From Clostridium thermopalmarium DSM 5974 (GTDB lineage: Bacteria; Bacillota; Clostridia; Clostridiales; Clostridiaceae), in contig NZ_PVXN01000021.1 in assembly GCF_002995795.1 (NCBI RefSeq), positions 62,001 through 126,000 on the forward strand: a DNA stretch of 64,000 nucleotides, read 5' to 3'. Below are positions 45,681 to 55,024 of the stretch, piece after piece. Made by a program: the position numbers and the translations under genes. Every line of letters begins with the position of its first letter. Positions within the stretch are counted from its first letter, which is position 1. The notes beneath the pieces are model-generated. The model was not told where the DNA came from. It saw only the letters and a list, made by a program, of their open reading frames with translations, and searched no databases.

Positions 45681-46352
45681 TTAATTAGCAACTTTAACAA
45701 GGCTAAATCTTAACACTTTATCTTCTCTTTTAAAACCTTTTTGGAATACTTCTACTATCTGATTTTTTCCAAAACTATCATCTTCAATATGCATTATAGC
45801 ATTGTGATAGTTAGGATCAAATTCTCCATCTGTTGGAATTTCCTCTACTCCTAATTTTTCAAATGCATCATTAAACTGCTTAATTGTGATCTCTATTCCC
45901 TTTTTAAGATCCTCAGCATTTCCTTCTGCTACTATTGCTCTCTCGAGATTATCAAAAACAGGCAGCATGTGTTTTAATATATCTGCACAAGCATCAGTAT
46001 ATATTAATTTTTTCTCTTTATCAGTTCTTTTTCTAAAATTGTCATACTCTGCACTTATTCTTAAAAGCCTATCTTTTAAAGCTTCCAATTCATTTTTAAG
46101 TTTTGTATTTTCGTCCTTTAACTTTAAATTTTCATCCTTTAGCTTTGTATTTTCCTTATTTAAATCATCAACTATATTTTCTTCTATAATATCATCATCT
46201 TCTTTAAGTTCTTCAAATTCCATATCTTCATTTACTTCTGATTCTTTTAAAGTCTCTTCTTTAGCTTCTTCTTCTTTTAAATTCTCTTCTTTAGCTTCTT
46301 CTAATTCTTCCTTATTCTCCTCAACTTGTTTTAAATTTTCATCGTTTATCAT
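45681..46352 (-). CDS. grpE: Nucleotide exchange factor GrpE
   Basis: Dimeric exchange factor of DnaK. At 223 aa the N-terminus is long and low complexity: an acidic Glu/Lys stretch of about 60 residues, then a repeated KLKDEN coil (about 70-90). The family core follows: LLRISAEYDNFRKRTDKEK, MLPVFDNLERAI and the beta domain HNAIMHIEDDSF with VEVFQKGFK. The first part varies most and may act as a flexible or thermosensing coil. Confidence 0.95.
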   Translation of the reverse strand: MINDENLKQVEENKEELEEAKEENLKEEEAKEETLKESEVNEDMEFEELKEDDDIIEENIVDDLNKENTKLKDENLKLKDENTKLKNELEALKDRLLRISAEYDNFRKRTDKEKKLIYTDACADILKHMLPVFDNLERAIVAEGNAEDLKKGIEITIKQFNDAFEKLGVEEIPTDGEFDPNYHNAIMHIEDDSFGKNQIVEVFQKGFKREDKVLRFSLVKVAN

Positions 46353-46363
46353 GTCTTCACCTC

Positions 46364-47431
46364 TTATTTATCATTGAAATAAATTTTCTTAATATTATTA
46401 TTAAGTATTCCAACTAATTGGGTTAATAATGAAATGACTTTAGAATATTGCATTCTTGTAGGACCAATAACGCCTATAGTTCCAAGCGGTTCATTTCCTA
46501 AGCTATAAGTTGCAGAAATTACACTGCATTCTTTTGCATCTTCTACTATATTCTCTTTACCTATGCTTATATTTATAACATTTGAATTATTAGAATTTTG
46601 CTTCATACCCGCATTAAATAACTTTGATAAAAGATCTTTATTATCTACTAAAGATAAAAACTGCCTTGCTTTTTCTACATCATTATACTCTGGATAATTA
46701 AATATATTAGATGCTCCTTCATAGTAAACTTCGCTATTATCAGCTCTATTTAAAGCATCATATAAAACAGTAATAATAGCATCAAAAATATCTTCATATC
46801 CTGTTAAGCCACTCTTTAATTCATTTATTACTTTTAAGTTTATATCCTGTATAGTCAAGTTTGTAAGCTTACTATTTAAAAAATTTGAAATCTTTTGAAG
46901 TGCATCATTGTTTATCACTTTATTAATCCTTATTAAATTATTATTAATCATTCCATTTTGTGTAACTATTATAGAGAGAATGTTATTATTGTCAATACCT
47001 AAAAGCTGTATCATTTTTATAGAACTATTTCTCACAGATGGAGTTTTAACTACACAAGTTAATTTAGTAAGTTCTGAGAGCAATAACACCGCCTTTTTGA
47101 CTATTTTATCTACTTCATATAGTGCTTCGTTAATAAGCTGCGTCTTTATCATTAATTCTTCTTCCTTAGTCAATTTAGGTACTTTAATGAGTTTATCTAC
47201 ATATAATCTATATCCTTTATCTGAAGGCTTTCTCCCTGAAGATGTATGAAGCTGCTCAATAAGTCCTAATTCCTCTAAATCAGACATTTCATTTCTTATA
47301 GTAGCTGAACTTATTCCTAAATCATATTTTTTGGCTATAGTTCTAGAACCTACCGGCTCCCCCGTGATGATATAATCATGGATAATAGCTTGTAGTATCT
47401 TAATTTTTCTTTCATCAATGTTAAAATCCAT
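46364..47431 (-). CDS. hrcA: Heat-inducible transcription repressor HrcA
   Basis: Represses class I heat-shock genes by binding CIRCE. At about 355 aa it has an N-terminal winged helix (RKIKILQAIIHDYIITGEPVGSRTIAKKYDLGISSATIRNEMSDLEELGLI), then a central domain and a C-terminal GAF-like part. The ATG at 47431, with GAGGTG 9 nt upstream, gives the usual N-terminus. The longer frame would begin inside the CIRCE operator and is rejected. First gene of the operon; it controls itself. Confidence 0.96.
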   Translation of the reverse strand: MDFNIDERKIKILQAIIHDYIITGEPVGSRTIAKKYDLGISSATIRNEMSDLEELGLIEQLHTSSGRKPSDKGYRLYVDKLIKVPKLTKEEELMIKTQLINEALYEVDKIVKKAVLLLSELTKLTCVVKTPSVRNSSIKMIQLLGIDNNNILSIIVTQNGMINNNLIRINKVINNDALQKISNFLNSKLTNLTIQDINLKVINELKSGLTGYEDIFDAIITVLYDALNRADNSEVYYEGASNIFNYPEYNDVEKARQFLSLVDNKDLLSKLFNAGMKQNSNNSNVINISIGKENIVEDAKECSVISATYSLGNEPLGTIGVIGPTRMQYSKVISLLTQLVGILNNNIKKIYFNDK

Positions 47432-47451
47432 ATATTTCATCACCTCTTTTA

Positions 47452-47478
47452 TTAGCACTCTATTCAACTGAGTGCTAA
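47452..47478 (-). promoter_or_regulatory. CIRCE operator (HrcA binding site)
   Basis: TTAGCACTC (47452-47460), nine bases, GAGTGCTAA (47470-47478): a perfect match to the consensus. It lies in the 5' untranslated region of hrcA-grpE-dnaK-dnaJ, 21 nt before the hrcA start. Confidence 0.97.
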
Positions 47479-47491
47479 CGACTATGTTTTA

Positions 47492-47520
47492 AAATTATCA
47501 CTCAACTATTTTTTTGTCAA
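47492..47520 (-). promoter_or_regulatory. Promoter of the hrcA operon
   Basis: -35 TTGACA (47515-47520), 17-nt spacer, -10 TAATTT (47492-47497), immediately upstream of CIRCE, as in other class I heat-shock operons. Confidence 0.8.
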
Positions 47521-47626
47521 CATTACCATGTTTGCATAATGTATTCATTTTTCATAAATATCTCTATTCAATTAATATTCTCTTATTAAATCTCTTTTTT
47601 TCTCATGTTTCCCATATATTTTATTA

Positions 47627-48748
47627 TCATAGTATAAAATCGCTCATAATAAAGTTTGAAATTTCAATTCCTCTTGGTGATAGAAATATTCTATCTCCTT
47701 TTTCAATAATCATTCCTTTATTTTTATATTTTTCAACAACATCTTTATATACATTAAAAATGGATACATTAAACCTCTTTTGAAAATCTTTCATAGATAT
47801 TCCATCTATCTTTCTTAATCCCATAAACATAAATTCTTCTATATCGTCTTTCAATGAATTCTTATTTTTCTCAATCACAGCAGTTCCGTGGGTATTTATA
47901 TCTTCTATATATTTTTCTACATTCTCTTCATTTCTAAACCTATAGCCATCTATATAGGAATGAGCTGAACTTCCACAGCCTAAGTATTCATCTAAATTCC
48001 AATAGACTAAATTATGTTTACACTCTCTATTTTTTTTAGAAAAATTAGATATCTCATATTGATGATATCCCTTTGATTTTAAAAACTTTAATGTATATTG
48101 ATACATCTCTCTTTCTAATTCTTCTTCAGGTAAATTTAATTTATTCTCTTCATAATACTTATAAAAAGGTGTACCTTCTTCTACTATTAGACTATAGCAA
48201 GACAAATGTTCAGGCTCTAATCTAGTAACCTCCTCAAGTGTTTCTTGCCATTCATCTAAGGTTTGGTTAGGGAGCCCAAACATTAAGTCAACATTTATAT
48301 TTTTAAAACCTAACTTTCTTGCCATACTAAAACTGTTTATAAATTCATCTTTAGAGTGTATTCTTCCTAAAGATTTAAGATGATTATCTTGCCAAGCTTG
48401 AAGTCCTATACTTAGTCTGTTTACTCCCATGGATTTGAATAGCTTTAGCTTTTCTTCACTAAAAGTTCCAGGATTCCCTTCTACAGTAAACTCCAAATCT
48501 GAAATCTTATTCAGCTTATCTATACTTCTTTTTATAATATTCCACGCTTCTAAAGATAAGTAGGTGGGAGTTCCCCCACCTACAAAGATTGTTTTTATTC
48601 TCTTATCTACGCTAACCAATTCTTTAGAAAGGGCTTCTGCATAAGATATCATTTGTTTTTCCTTTCCACAAAAGGAAGGAAAATCACAGTATAAACATTT
48701 TTGCTTGCAGAATGGAATATGAATATAAAGCGCTATATCTTTATTCAT
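47627..48748 (-). CDS. hemW: Heme chaperone HemW (radical SAM, HemN-like)
   Basis: At 373 aa it is related to oxygen-independent coproporphyrinogen oxidase but is the HemW branch, which inserts heme into proteins. The radical-SAM motif is CKQKCLYCDF near residues 14-23; it lacks the extra Cys of true HemN that follows CxxxCxxC. Other motifs are IFVGGGTPTYLS, VNRLSIGLQAWQD and GLPNQTLDEW. It lies after lepA, as is common. Confidence 0.9.
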   Translation of the reverse strand: MNKDIALYIHIPFCKQKCLYCDFPSFCGKEKQMISYAEALSKELVSVDKRIKTIFVGGGTPTYLSLEAWNIIKRSIDKLNKISDLEFTVEGNPGTFSEEKLKLFKSMGVNRLSIGLQAWQDNHLKSLGRIHSKDEFINSFSMARKLGFKNINVDLMFGLPNQTLDEWQETLEEVTRLEPEHLSCYSLIVEEGTPFYKYYEENKLNLPEEELEREMYQYTLKFLKSKGYHQYEISNFSKKNRECKHNLVYWNLDEYLGCGSSAHSYIDGYRFRNEENVEKYIEDINTHGTAVIEKNKNSLKDDIEEFMFMGLRKIDGISMKDFQKRFNVSIFNVYKDVVEKYKNKGMIIEKGDRIFLSPRGIEISNFIMSDFIL

Positions 48749-48782
48749 TTCTCTTTACTACCTTTCATTTTATTCATATATC

Positions 48783-50591
48783 CTAGTCATCTACCTTAAG
48801 TATTGACATAAATGCTTCTTGTGGAACTTCTACACTTCCGATTTGACGCATTCTCTTTTTACCTTCTTTTTGTTTTTCAAGAAGCTTTTTCTTTCTTGAA
48901 ATATCTCCTCCATAGCATTTTGCAAGTACGTCTTTTCTCATGGCTTTTACTGTTTCTCTTGCTATTATTTTTGATCCAATTGCCGCTTGAATAGGAATTT
49001 CAAACATTTGTCTTGGAATTACTTCTTTTAATTTCTCAGCAATAGCTCTACCCTTCTGGTATGCTTTTTCTTGTGGAACTATCATGGATAATGCATCTAC
49101 AATATCTCCATTTAACAGCATATCCAATTTAACTAGCTTAGCTTCTTTATATCCATGTAATTCATAATCTAAAGATGCGTATCCTCTTGTTTTTGATTTT
49201 AACTTATCGAAAAAGTCGTAAATTATCTCATTTAAAGGAATATAATATTTTAACACTACTCTTGTAGTTTCAATATATTCCATGTCTATAAAGGTTCCTC
49301 TTCTATTTTGGCATAATTCCATTACCGAGCCTACATAATCTGAAGGAGTTATTATTGATGCCTTAACTACTGGCTCCTCCATTTTATCTATCTCTGTAGG
49401 GTCAGGCATATTAGTTGGATTGGTCATTTCAAGCATTTCTCCATCCTTTTTATATATCCTATATATAACTGATGGAGCTGTAGTTATTATGTCTAAATTG
49501 AACTCTCTCTCTATACGCTCTTGAATTATTTCCATATGAAGCAACCCTAAAAATCCACATCTAAAGCCGAATCCTAAAGCTATAGATGTTTCAGGCTCAA
49601 AAGACAATGCAGCATCATTTAGTTTTAACTTTTCTAGTGCTTCTTTTAATTCGTCATATTTTGCTCCATCCACAGGATAAATACCACTGAATACCATAGG
49701 AATTGCTGGTCTGTAACCTTCTAATGCCTCTTCTGCTGGCCTTGTTGCATCTGTTATGGTATCTCCTACTGCTGCATCTCTTAGATTTTTTATTGAAGCA
49801 GTAATATATCCAACTTCTCCTGCTTTCAACTCTCCAGTTGGGAGAAAATTAGGAGTAAAAACCCCAACTTCTGTAACATCGTATTCTTTTCCACTAGCCA
49901 TAAACCTAATTTTAGTCCCTACTTTAACTGAACCATCTTTAATTCTTACATAACAAACTACACCCTTGTAACTGTCGTAATATGAATCGAATATTAAAGC
50001 TTTTAATGGAGCTTCTTCATCTCCATCTGGAGCTGGTATTTTTTCAACCACAGCTTCTAAAACATCTTTAATATTTAATCCCGTCTTAGCTGAAACTAAA
50101 GGTGCATCTTGAGCTTCTATTCCTATAATATCTTCAATCTCTTGTTTTATTTCATCTGGCCTTGCACTTGGCAAATCTATCTTATTTATAACTGGAACTA
50201 TTTCAAGATCGTGGTCTAAAGCAAGGTAGCAATTAGCTAAAGTCTGTGCTTGTATGCCTTGCGTAGCATCTACGACCAGTATAGCTCCCTCACAAGCTGC
50301 TAAACTTCTTGAAACCTCATAGTTAAAATCCACATGTCCCGGAGTATCTATTAAATTTAATATGTATTCCTCTCCATTATCTCTCTTATACACCAATCTT
50401 GCAGCTTGTGATTTTATAGTTATACCTCTTTCCCTTTCTAGCTCCATGTTATCAAGCACTTGATTTTCCATTTCTCTCTCCGTAAGGGTTCCAGTCTCCT
50501 CCAAAAGCCTATCAGCAAGTGTAGACTTTCCATGATCTATATGCGCCACTATTGAAAAGTTTCTTATATATTTTTTTCTATCGTTATGCAT
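48783..50591 (-). CDS. lepA: Elongation factor 4 (LepA)
   Basis: Ribosome-binding GTPase involved in translation and initiation. At 602 aa, the GTPase motifs are [21 protein letters not shown] and NKIDLPSA. Next come the EF-G-like domains and the LepA-specific C-terminus ([25 protein letters not shown]). The ATG at 50591 has GGGGGTAAAATAC upstream; the five earlier codons carry that site. Confidence 0.97.
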   Translation of the reverse strand: MHNDRKKYIRNFSIVAHIDHGKSTLADRLLEETGTLTEREMENQVLDNMELERERGITIKSQAARLVYKRDNGEEYILNLIDTPGHVDFNYEVSRSLAACEGAILVVDATQGIQAQTLANCYLALDHDLEIVPVINKIDLPSARPDEIKQEIEDIIGIEAQDAPLVSAKTGLNIKDVLEAVVEKIPAPDGDEEAPLKALIFDSYYDSYKGVVCYVRIKDGSVKVGTKIRFMASGKEYDVTEVGVFTPNFLPTGELKAGEVGYITASIKNLRDAAVGDTITDATRPAEEALEGYRPAIPMVFSGIYPVDGAKYDELKEALEKLKLNDAALSFEPETSIALGFGFRCGFLGLLHMEIIQERIEREFNLDIITTAPSVIYRIYKKDGEMLEMTNPTNMPDPTEIDKMEEPVVKASIITPSDYVGSVMELCQNRRGTFIDMEYIETTRVVLKYYIPLNEIIYDFFDKLKSKTRGYASLDYELHGYKEAKLVKLDMLLNGDIVDALSMIVPQEKAYQKGRAIAEKLKEVIPRQMFEIPIQAAIGSKIIARETVKAMRKDVLAKCYGGDISRKKKLLEKQKEGKKRMRQIGSVEVPQEAFMSILKVDD

Positions 50592-50681
50592 GTATTTTAC
50601 CCCCATTGTACATCATAAATTACAATAAATTATAACATAAGAATCTAGACATATGTCAATAATAAGTATTAATAAGTATTT

Positions 50682-51119
50682 TTAAAGGAACTTTGAACAA
50701 ATATTTTTAAAAAATGTAATCGTACCATTTTTTATATCCTCACTAGTACTATGTAATTTAAACTTTAAATTAGATACTATTCTACTATTAATATAAAATA
50801 CGTAATTTTTAGTATCTATCCTAAAATCAAACGGCTTTGCACTAAAAAGTATTCTAATTCTTGGTATGGTTATTTCATCTTCTTGAGTACTCTTTTTACC
50901 ATTTATATCTACTATATCATACTTACTTGGATAGCTAAATACTTCTATCATATGATCTAAATTCAAATGATTTCTATAATTGTTATAGTAAATGTCTTCG
51001 TTACTTATATCTGATGCTATGCTCATATATATTTGTCTATTCAAATTCAAGTTTACTTTACATAAACCTATAAGCAAAAATATTATCATTATTAATGAAA
51101 GTATTTTTATTCTTTTCAT
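50682..51119 (-). CDS. Exported protein of unknown function next to spoIIP
   Basis: I do not recognise the family. At 145 aa it has a signal peptide or single anchor (KRIKILSLIMIIFLLIGLC, residues 2-20) and a soluble part with several beta-strand-like stretches (EVFSYPSKYDIVDI, IPRIRILFSAKPFDFRIDTKNYVFYINS). A Cys at residue 20 could suggest a lipoprotein, but the motif around it is not typical. Its ribosome site is inside the spoIIP terminator hairpin. A role in sporulation is only suggested by position. Confidence 0.7.
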   Translation of the reverse strand: MKRIKILSLIMIIFLLIGLCKVNLNLNRQIYMSIASDISNEDIYYNNYRNHLNLDHMIEVFSYPSKYDIVDINGKKSTQEDEITIPRIRILFSAKPFDFRIDTKNYVFYINSRIVSNLKFKLHSTSEDIKNGTITFFKNICSKFL

Positions 51120-51158
51120 AAAAAAAGTACCTCCTTCTATATAAGGATGTACTTTTTT
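51120..51158 (-). terminator. Terminator after spoIIP, overlapping the next ribosome site
   Basis: AAAAAAGTACATCCTT/AAGGAGGTACTTTTTT hairpin. The AAGGAGG in its 3' arm is also the ribosome binding site of the following gene. Confidence 0.85.
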
Positions 51159-51170
51159 ATATCATTTTAT

Positions 51171-52268
51171 TCAATTCTTTCCATTTATGTATTCGGCAAT
51201 TATTCTAGCTAAATATTTAGTGGACGCTTTGGCTTCATCTATAGTATTTACATGAGAACCAACTTCCATTAAAACTATATTTTCATTAAGGTCTTGACTA
51301 TAAAATTGTCTCCCTTGATTATAATAGAAGGTTCTTTTATAAAAACTATTTGTATTCTTATTTCCCGGATAAAGTTTATTTGATATTTCTTTTAATTTTT
51401 CCGCAAGTTGAATATTTTTTTTGGAGTTTGGATGATTCTTCGTCATAACAAAGGAAAATCTAGCTACACTTTCTCCATTTATTGTCGTTGTCATTACATC
51501 TTTATTTTCTACTGAATCTCTATGCAAATCTATTATGAGTTTAAAATTCTTATATTCTTTTAGATATTTTTGCAGTGTAACTCTGGATTTTGCATAACTT
51601 CCATTGTATGTCTCAATGTCGTGTATTGTGGTATCATGTATTGTACTTATACCATACTTTTCTAATTCTTTTTTTAGTTGCTCTCCTACTGCTGCAACGC
51701 TTTTATTTTTATCCACATTGCTACCATACTTATTGGCATAAGGCTTATAACTTTCACAAGTATGAGTATGATAAATGAGAACTTCAGGTTTTGATGAAAG
51801 TTCTTTTTTTAATTCTTCACTAAAACTAGGTACAGAATTCATGTCTGTACCATTTTGTACTTTATTTTCTTCTATATATACTTGATCATCGTTTAATACA
51901 AATTCATCAAATGCATTTTCAGGATCTTCATTATTTTGTAATTTTTTTGAATAACTTAACTCTGCACTTACATAGGAAATTTCTTTTCCAATTATAGACA
52001 TATAATTTTTATTGTTTATTCCAATACTTCTTAACAATGTTTCTTTAAATGAATCTGTTTCATACTCTTCTCCTTTAGCCACACTATTTAATTTAGTTAA
52101 GGGCATAGTATAATGAATTACTCTTGAATAAAATCCATTTATAGGTTGATTTTTATTAAAATAAAATCTTTTAGCACCACTTAGCATTATTATAGCAATC
52201 AATAGTCCAACAACAGACAGGCTCAGTATGGCTTTAAATTCAAATCCATCATTTTTTCTAAAGTTCAT
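51171..52268 (-). CDS. spoIIP: Stage II sporulation protein P (SpoIIP)
   Basis: Peptidoglycan amidase and endopeptidase that, with SpoIID and SpoIIM, drives engulfment of the forespore. At 365 aa it has an N-terminal transmembrane anchor (about 12-30), a linker, and the C-terminal amidase domain with PEVLIYHTHTCESY, KLIIDLHRDSV and LMEVGSHVNT, which carry the catalytic and zinc residues. GGAGGG precedes the ATG. It follows gpr after 55 nt. Confidence 0.95.
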   Translation of the reverse strand: MNFRKNDGFEFKAILSLSVVGLLIAIIMLSGAKRFYFNKNQPINGFYSRVIHYTMPLTKLNSVAKGEEYETDSFKETLLRSIGINNKNYMSIIGKEISYVSAELSYSKKLQNNEDPENAFDEFVLNDDQVYIEENKVQNGTDMNSVPSFSEELKKELSSKPEVLIYHTHTCESYKPYANKYGSNVDKNKSVAAVGEQLKKELEKYGISTIHDTTIHDIETYNGSYAKSRVTLQKYLKEYKNFKLIIDLHRDSVENKDVMTTTINGESVARFSFVMTKNHPNSKKNIQLAEKLKEISNKLYPGNKNTNSFYKRTFYYNQGRQFYSQDLNENIVLMEVGSHVNTIDEAKASTKYLARIIAEYINGKN

Positions 52269-52323
52269 TTATATCCCTCCTCTGTTTTAATTAATATATA
52301 TGAAGGGATACTTTTTTATATTA

Positions 52324-53301
52324 CTAATTTATATATTTATTTATATCTTCTAAAGTTAAAGCAGGTTGAAGAGCTATGTTTATTCCGTTAGCTATAATTT
52401 TTGAAATTACATCAATCACTAGATCAATATCCTTAGGTGTTACTACCATATCCCCAATTTGTGGATACAAAACCTCATTTAAAAGTCTCTGTTTTTCATC
52501 TTTATCTAGTGAATTTAACATATTGTAAAAATCACTACCTTTAGTTGCTTCCTTTATAAATGTATCTATAGCTAAATCTATAGTATCATTTGCTAAAGTG
52601 GCTGCATGTACCACAGTTGGAACTCCTATAGCTAAAACTGGTATACCTAATGTTTTTTCACTAATTTCCATTCTCTTATTTCCTATTCCAGACCCTGGAG
52701 ATATTCCTGTATTTCCGATTTGAATAGTCTTATTCATTCTATCTGTTCTTCTAGCAGCAAGAGCATCTATACAGATTATTAAATTAGGTTTAATATCATC
52801 TGCAACAGCTTTTATTATTTCTCCCGTCTCAATTCCAGTAAGTCCCAAAACTCCTGGAGCTAATGCACATACTGGTCTCACATTTTCATCTATACTGTCT
52901 GGAACTAGTTCCTTTAAGTGTCTTGTTATCATAAGTCGTGATATCACCTTTGGTCCTAATGCATCAGGAGTTATATTCCAATTGCCAAGGCCTACCACTA
53001 GCGCAGTCATACTTTTATCTAAAGAAATCATACTGGATAAAGTTTTAGCAAATACCCTGCTAACATCATCCGCTACATTTCTATCAAAATTAACGCTTTC
53101 AGGCATTTCTAAGGTGACGTATCTTCCCATAGGTTTTCCCATATTTCTTTCACCAATCTCATCTATTATCATAACATCTGTAACATGTACTCCACTTTCA
53201 AAATCTTCTTTTATTTTAACTCCTGGTATTTTTTCTCCCTGATTTTGTTCTTGATAAATTTCTTTTGCTTCTATTGCTAAATCAGTTCTTACATTTACCA
53301 T
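52324..53301 (-). CDS. gpr: Germination protease GPR
   Basis: Aspartic-type protease that degrades small acid-soluble spore proteins during germination. At 325 aa it has the mature-enzyme N-terminus VRTDLAIEAKEIY, reached after a very short propeptide (MVN). Family motifs are VVGLGNWNITPDALGP, CALAPGVLGLTGIETGEI, ICIDALAARRTDRMNKTIQIGNTGI and VPTVVHAATL. It is usually driven by forespore sigma G; a clear promoter was not identified. Confidence 0.96.
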   Translation of the reverse strand: MVNVRTDLAIEAKEIYQEQNQGEKIPGVKIKEDFESGVHVTDVMIIDEIGERNMGKPMGRYVTLEMPESVNFDRNVADDVSRVFAKTLSSMISLDKSMTALVVGLGNWNITPDALGPKVISRLMITRHLKELVPDSIDENVRPVCALAPGVLGLTGIETGEIIKAVADDIKPNLIICIDALAARRTDRMNKTIQIGNTGISPGSGIGNKRMEISEKTLGIPVLAIGVPTVVHAATLANDTIDLAIDTFIKEATKGSDFYNMLNSLDKDEKQRLLNEVLYPQIGDMVVTPKDIDLVIDVISKIIANGINIALQPALTLEDINKYIN

Positions 53302-53459
53302 AACTTCACTATCCTTTCTTAATCAATACTTATAAGTATTTTTACCTAATCTTAATTTAATAATTCGTGATACTTAGAATAATAATATTGTATTAATTCA
53401 TCTTAAACAATTAATTTATTTTTTATAAATTGAAGAATTGCTTTTTTACAAATTTCTAC

Positions 53460-53488
53460 TTGAAGTACCTAGTAAATAATGCTATAAT
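53460..53488 (+). promoter_or_regulatory. Promoter of rpsT
   Basis: -35 TTGAAG (53460-53465), 17-nt spacer, -10 TATAAT (53483-53488). The leader to the ATG is about 75 nt and contains pairable bases; S20 is known to control its own translation. Confidence 0.75.
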
Positions 53489-53570
53489 ATCATTTGTTGA
53501 GTAAGGCAATGGTACGAAGATTCCCCGAAGCTGCTTAACCCTATTAAATCCATAAGGGGGTGAAAAAGAA

Positions 53571-53837
53571 ATGGCAAACATTAAATCAGCTAAAAAAAGA
53601 ATAAAAGTTATTGAAACTAAAACTCTTAGAAATAAAATGATTAAATCTGCATTAAAAACACAAATTAAAAAGTTTGAAGCTGCTGTTGCTAGCAATAATT
53701 TAGACGAAGCTAAGGCTGCTTACACTAATGTTGTTAAATCTTTAGATATGGCTGCAGCTAAAGGAGTTTTACATAAAAACAAGGCTGCAAGAAAGAAATC
53801 AAGATTGGCTGCAAAATTAAATGGGCTAAGCGCTTAA
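53571..53837 (+). CDS. rpsT: 30S ribosomal protein S20
   Basis: An 88-aa helical, basic small-subunit protein with the family N-terminus [21 protein letters not shown] and C-terminal [26 protein letters not shown] lies upstream of the ATG. It is monocistronic, opposite to and between gpr and holA, a common place in clostridia. Confidence 0.97.
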   Translation: MANIKSAKKRIKVIETKTLRNKMIKSALKTQIKKFEAAVASNNLDEAKAAYTNVVKSLDMAAAKGVLHKNKAARKKSRLAAKLNGLSA

Positions 53838-53843
53838 TAAAAT

Positions 53844-53869
53844 AAACCGGTGAATTCACCGGTTTTTTT
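53844..53869 (+). terminator. Terminator of rpsT
   Basis: AAACCGGTGAATTCACCGGTTT perfect stem followed by a U-run, 6 nt after the stop codon. Confidence 0.95.
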
Positions 53870-53955
53870 GTTACTTTTGCCCTAATATGATAACAACTCT
53901 AAATAATATACTGACCAATATATTATTTTAATCTTTTTAACTCTCTTATTAATTA

Positions 53956-54978
53956 CTAAACTATTGCCGTATTTATAATGAGAAGTTCCATTTCCGTCTT
54001 TTCATCTACAGAAGTACTTTTTAAATTCTTTTCTGTGTTCAAACAAAGATTTATTATTTTTTCAAGCTGTTCAATACTAAATTTTTTGCTTTGCATCATC
54101 ATCTTTTCGCATACATATGGATGAAGCTTTAACTCTTGTGTTAAATCATCTTTACTTTTACCTTTACAAATACCTAACTTTATATCAAATAAAAGTTTGA
54201 ATTGTCTTTGTATCATTCGCAGTATTACACTTACAGACTCTCCTTTAAACAACAATTCATTTAATACATCTAAAGCTACTTGAGGCTTTCTTTGAGATAA
54301 AAATTCTACTAGATTAAATATATCATTATCTTCTTTTCCGCTAACTAAATCATAAATATCTTTAGGTGTTATTTCTCTTCCTTCTGTATAAGAGCATAAC
54401 TTCTCAATCTCATTTTCTATTATGTCTATATTATTTTCTACTAAACTACAAAATAAAGCTAAGTCTGCTTTACTTATTTCTTTGCCTTTTTCCTTAAACA
54501 TGTCTCCAACTTTTTTTTGAAGAGATGCTCCTTTTAACTTGGAAAACTTTACTGTACAAGCTAACTTACTCATCTTTTTTAGCTTATCGCTTTCTTTTTC
54601 TTTGTCGTTTTCAAATATATAGTACATAATTAATATACAATGTTTAGGTAAAGTTCTTATATAACTACCAACTTCCTTTGAAAGCTTTTCCATAGACTTA
54701 TCTACTCTATCCTTTAAAAAATTAGCTCTATATATGAGCACCACCCTTTTATCACTCATAAAAGGTAAAGTTTCACAAGCATTAATAATACTATCTATAG
54801 TAATATTTAGACCATCCATTTCAACATAGTTAAGTTGTAAAAAATTTTTACTTAATACTTTATTAGCTATTTTGTTTATAGTATCTTTTATAGTTTGTTC
54901 ATCGCTACCGCAAAATATATAACAATTGGATATTTCTCCTCTTTTTAATTTGCCTTCTAATGCTGAATAATCTAACAC
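53956..54978 (-). CDS. holA: DNA polymerase III subunit delta
   Basis: Clamp-loader subunit that opens the beta clamp. At 340 aa it has the AAA+-like fold without a P-loop, as in HolA: NCYIFCGSDEQTIKDTINKI at the N-terminus, LPFMSDKRVVLIYRANFL, then GKEDNDIFNLVEFL and the C-terminal helical domain (LLFDIKLGICKGKS). The start is GTG at 54978 with GGAGG 8 nt upstream. It follows comEC, its usual neighbour. Confidence 0.94.
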   Translation of the reverse strand: MLDYSALEGKLKRGEISNCYIFCGSDEQTIKDTINKIANKVLSKNFLQLNYVEMDGLNITIDSIINACETLPFMSDKRVVLIYRANFLKDRVDKSMEKLSKEVGSYIRTLPKHCILIMYYIFENDKEKESDKLKKMSKLACTVKFSKLKGASLQKKVGDMFKEKGKEISKADLALFCSLVENNIDIIENEIEKLCSYTEGREITPKDIYDLVSGKEDNDIFNLVEFLSQRKPQVALDVLNELLFKGESVSVILRMIQRQFKLLFDIKLGICKGKSKDDLTQELKLHPYVCEKMMMQSKKFSIEQLEKIINLCLNTEKNLKSTSVDEKTEMELLIINTAIV

Positions 54979-55024
54979 CTTTTTTCCTCCACATAACTAA
55001 TAAAATTTATTTCTATTTATGTTA

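Noticed and set aside
45886-46377. 163-codon plus-strand frame rich in Ser/Phe
   Set aside because: It is the complement of the Glu/Lys-rich start of grpE, which forces long Ser/Phe frames on the other strand.
47432-47467. Twelve extra N-terminal codons for hrcA
   Set aside because: They run through part of the CIRCE operator, and the ATG at 47431 has the ribosome site and the family N-terminus.
53456-53695. 79-codon minus-strand frame opposite the rpsT start
   Set aside because: It is a shadow of rpsT and its leader; no ribosome site, hydrophobic chance product.
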